Source: an uncultured Micavibrio sp.
Lineage (GTDB): Bacteria; Pseudomonadota; Alphaproteobacteria; Micavibrionales; UBA1664
Length of the DNA stretch: 5,611 nucleotides
Reading direction: 5' to 3'
Assembly (NCBI GenBank): GCA_913057885.1
Contig: CAJXOI010000068.1
Coordinates: 1 to 5,611, forward strand
In this document: piece after piece, positions 4,227 to 5,611 of the stretch
Layout of the letters: the number at the start of each line of letters is the position of its first letter
How positions within the stretch are numbered: position 1 is the stretch's first letter
The notes under the pieces: generated by a model
Database searches by the model: none
Seen by the model: the letters and a program-made list of their open reading frames with translations, nothing else
What the model was told of the DNA's origin: nothing
Program-made: the position numbers and the translations under genes

Positions 4227-5611
4227 ATGCAAAATCAATTTGATGTTATTGTTGTTGGGGGCGGCCACGCCGGGTGCGAGGCTGCGGCGGCATCTGCGCG
4301 CATGGGTGCAAAAGCTGCTTTGGTGACCCATGCCAAAGACACAATCGGCGTCATGTCGTGTAATCCCGCAATCGGTGGTCTTGGCAAAGGACATCTTGTG
4401 CGCGAAATAGACGCGTTGGATGGCATTATGGGGCGTGTGACGGATCAGGCGGGAATTCAGTTCCGCATGCTCAATGCATCCAAAGGGGCGGCGGTGCGTG
4501 GTCCAAGAACACAGGCGGATCGTAAGCTCTATCGTGAAGCGATGCAGAGGGAAATTTTCAACACGCCGAACCTGACTGTGATTGAGGGCGGCGTGGATGA
4601 TGTGATGATCGACGATCAGGTCATACAAGGTATTATTCAAGGGGGTGGCACAAAGATATTTGCCCCTGCGGTTGTTATTACAACAGGCACATTTTTGCGT
4701 GGCGTTATCCACCGCGGAACACAAAAAATCCCAGCAGGTCGCGTAGGAGAAAAACCGGCGATCAAGTTGGGTGAGACATTGGAGAAACTAGAACTACCTA
4801 TGGGGCGGTTAAAAACCGGGACACCGGCACGGTTGGACGGTAATACTATCAATTGGGATATTTTGGATGCGCAACCTGCAGATGACAATCCCGTTCCTTT
4901 TTCCTACATGACGGATAAAATTACCGTTCCTCAAATTGAATGTCATATGACATATACTAACGCTGAAACTCATAAAATTATCGAGCAAAATAAACATTTT
5001 TCCGCCGTTTATTCAGGTCAAATTGAGGGGTCCGGCCCTCGTTATTGTCCATCGATTGAGGATAAGGTCACACGGTTTGCCGATAAAGATCGTCACCAAA
5101 TTTTTCTTGAGCCAGAGGGGTTGGATGACGATACGGTCTATCCTAACGGGATATCGACCTCCCTTCCTGCTGAAGTTCAAGACGCGATGCTTAGGACGAT
5201 CCCGGGTTTGGAAAATGCGCGCGTTTTGGAGTATGGATATGCGATTGAATATGACTATGTTGATCCCCGTGCCCTTAAAAATACGTTGGAGGTTAAGACG
5301 TTGAAAGGTCTTTATCTGGCGGGACAGATTAATGGGACAACTGGATATGAGGAAGCGGCGGCACAAGGGCTGATGGCCGGGCTAAACGCTGCCCGTCACG
5401 GGCAAGAGGCAATCACCTTAGATCGTGCAGAGGCTTATATCGGTGTGCTGATTGATGATTTGATTACGCGCGGCGCACCAGAGCCCTATCGTATGTTTAC
5501 GTCAAGGGCCGAGTACCGACTGACGCTCCGTGCAGATAACGCGGATCAGCGACTTACTCCCGTTGGGATAAAGCTCGGCTGCGTGCGTCCGGACCGCCAA
5601 CAAACCTTCAA
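4227..5611 (+). CDS. mnmG: tRNA uridine-5-carboxymethylaminomethyl(34) synthesis enzyme MnmG (3' truncated)
   Basis: MnmG (GidA) is the FAD- and NADH-using partner of MnmE in making cmnm5/nm5 modifications at tRNA wobble U34, in the cytoplasm. The window holds the first 461 of roughly 620-630 residues. The N-terminus [20 protein letters not shown] carries the FAD dinucleotide motif (GGGHAG, 11-16). Further hallmarks are [23 protein letters not shown] with Cys45, [35 protein letters not shown] with Cys274 (equivalent of E. coli Cys277), [15 protein letters not shown], and the second FAD-contacting stretch [16 protein letters not shown] (367-382). [21 protein letters not shown] leads into the C-terminal part. 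The C-terminal tRNA/MnmE-binding helices are beyond the edge. The ATG at 4227 is the only start that fits the family N-terminus; it has no Shine-Dalgarno and may be read from a leaderless transcript. It lies 45 bp after mnmE. In alphaproteobacteria rsmG, parA and parB usually follow. Confidence 0.98.
   Translation, partial: MQNQFDVIVVGGGHAGCEAAAASARMGAKAALVTHAKDTIGVMSCNPAIGGLGKGHLVREIDALDGIMGRVTDQAGIQFRMLNASKGAAVRGPRTQADRKLYREAMQREIFNTPNLTVIEGGVDDVMIDDQVIQGIIQGGGTKIFAPAVVITTGTFLRGVIHRGTQKIPAGRVGEKPAIKLGETLEKLELPMGRLKTGTPARLDGNTINWDILDAQPADDNPVPFSYMTDKITVPQIECHMTYTNAETHKIIEQNKHFSAVYSGQIEGSGPRYCPSIEDKVTRFADKDRHQIFLEPEGLDDDTVYPNGISTSLPAEVQDAMLRTIPGLENARVLEYGYAIEYDYVDPRALKNTLEVKTLKGLYLAGQINGTTGYEEAAAQGLMAGLNAARHGQEAITLDRAEAYIGVLIDDLITRGAPEPYRMFTSRAEYRLTLRADNADQRLTPVGIKLGCVRPDRQQTF

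Noticed and set aside
4068..4724. Long minus-strand open frame (218 codons) across the mnmE/mnmG junction
   Set aside because: It lies antisense to the conserved mnmE end and mnmG FAD-binding region, and its translation has a shadow-like composition rich in His, Arg and Cys with no recognisable domain.

Overview
The window reads as a piece of a bacterial chromosome close to the replication origin, most likely from an alphaproteobacterium of moderate GC content. Three things support this. The gene set rho ... mnmE - mnmG is the alphaproteobacterial order that usually continues into rsmG, parA and parB. The small gene in front of mnmE looks like an alphaproteobacterial DUF6489-type protein. Two perfect 16-bp parS (ParB-binding) sites lie within 2.5 kb of each other. 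No genus can be named from the sequence alone.

Layout, left to right. The 3' end of rho (bases 1-470) is followed by a small, AT-richer GNAT acetyltransferase gene (532-960), flanked by a 13-bp direct repeat whose first copy covers the rho stop codon. On the opposite strand, converging with it after only 8 bases, is a 528-residue gene (969-2555) for an unusual membrane-anchored protein. It carries eight CxxC zinc motifs of DnaJ cysteine-rich type, but has no J domain. A 48-bp divergent region (2556-2603) holds overlapping -10 boxes for both directions. Rightward come a 75-residue DUF6489-like gene (2604-2831), mnmE (2832-4181, no gap), and mnmG (4227 to the window end, cut at its 3' side). 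A good promoter sits so close to the mnmG ATG that this transcript may be leaderless.

How the parts work together. MnmE and MnmG form one enzyme complex that modifies uridine 34 of certain tRNAs. Rho is the general transcription terminator. The parS sites belong to the chromosome segregation machinery, whose genes (parA, parB) are expected just beyond the right edge; both perfect sites are hidden inside coding sequence, one in the zinc-protein gene and one in mnmE. The GNAT gene looks like a later insertion. The zinc-ladder membrane protein is the least familiar element: its eight CxxC motifs are spaced 11-11-11-18-11-11-11 residues apart, a symmetric pattern suggesting an enlarged DnaJ-type zinc hairpin with up to four zinc sites. 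There is no tRNA, rRNA, CRISPR array or insertion sequence, and no gene-free stretch over 300 bases.
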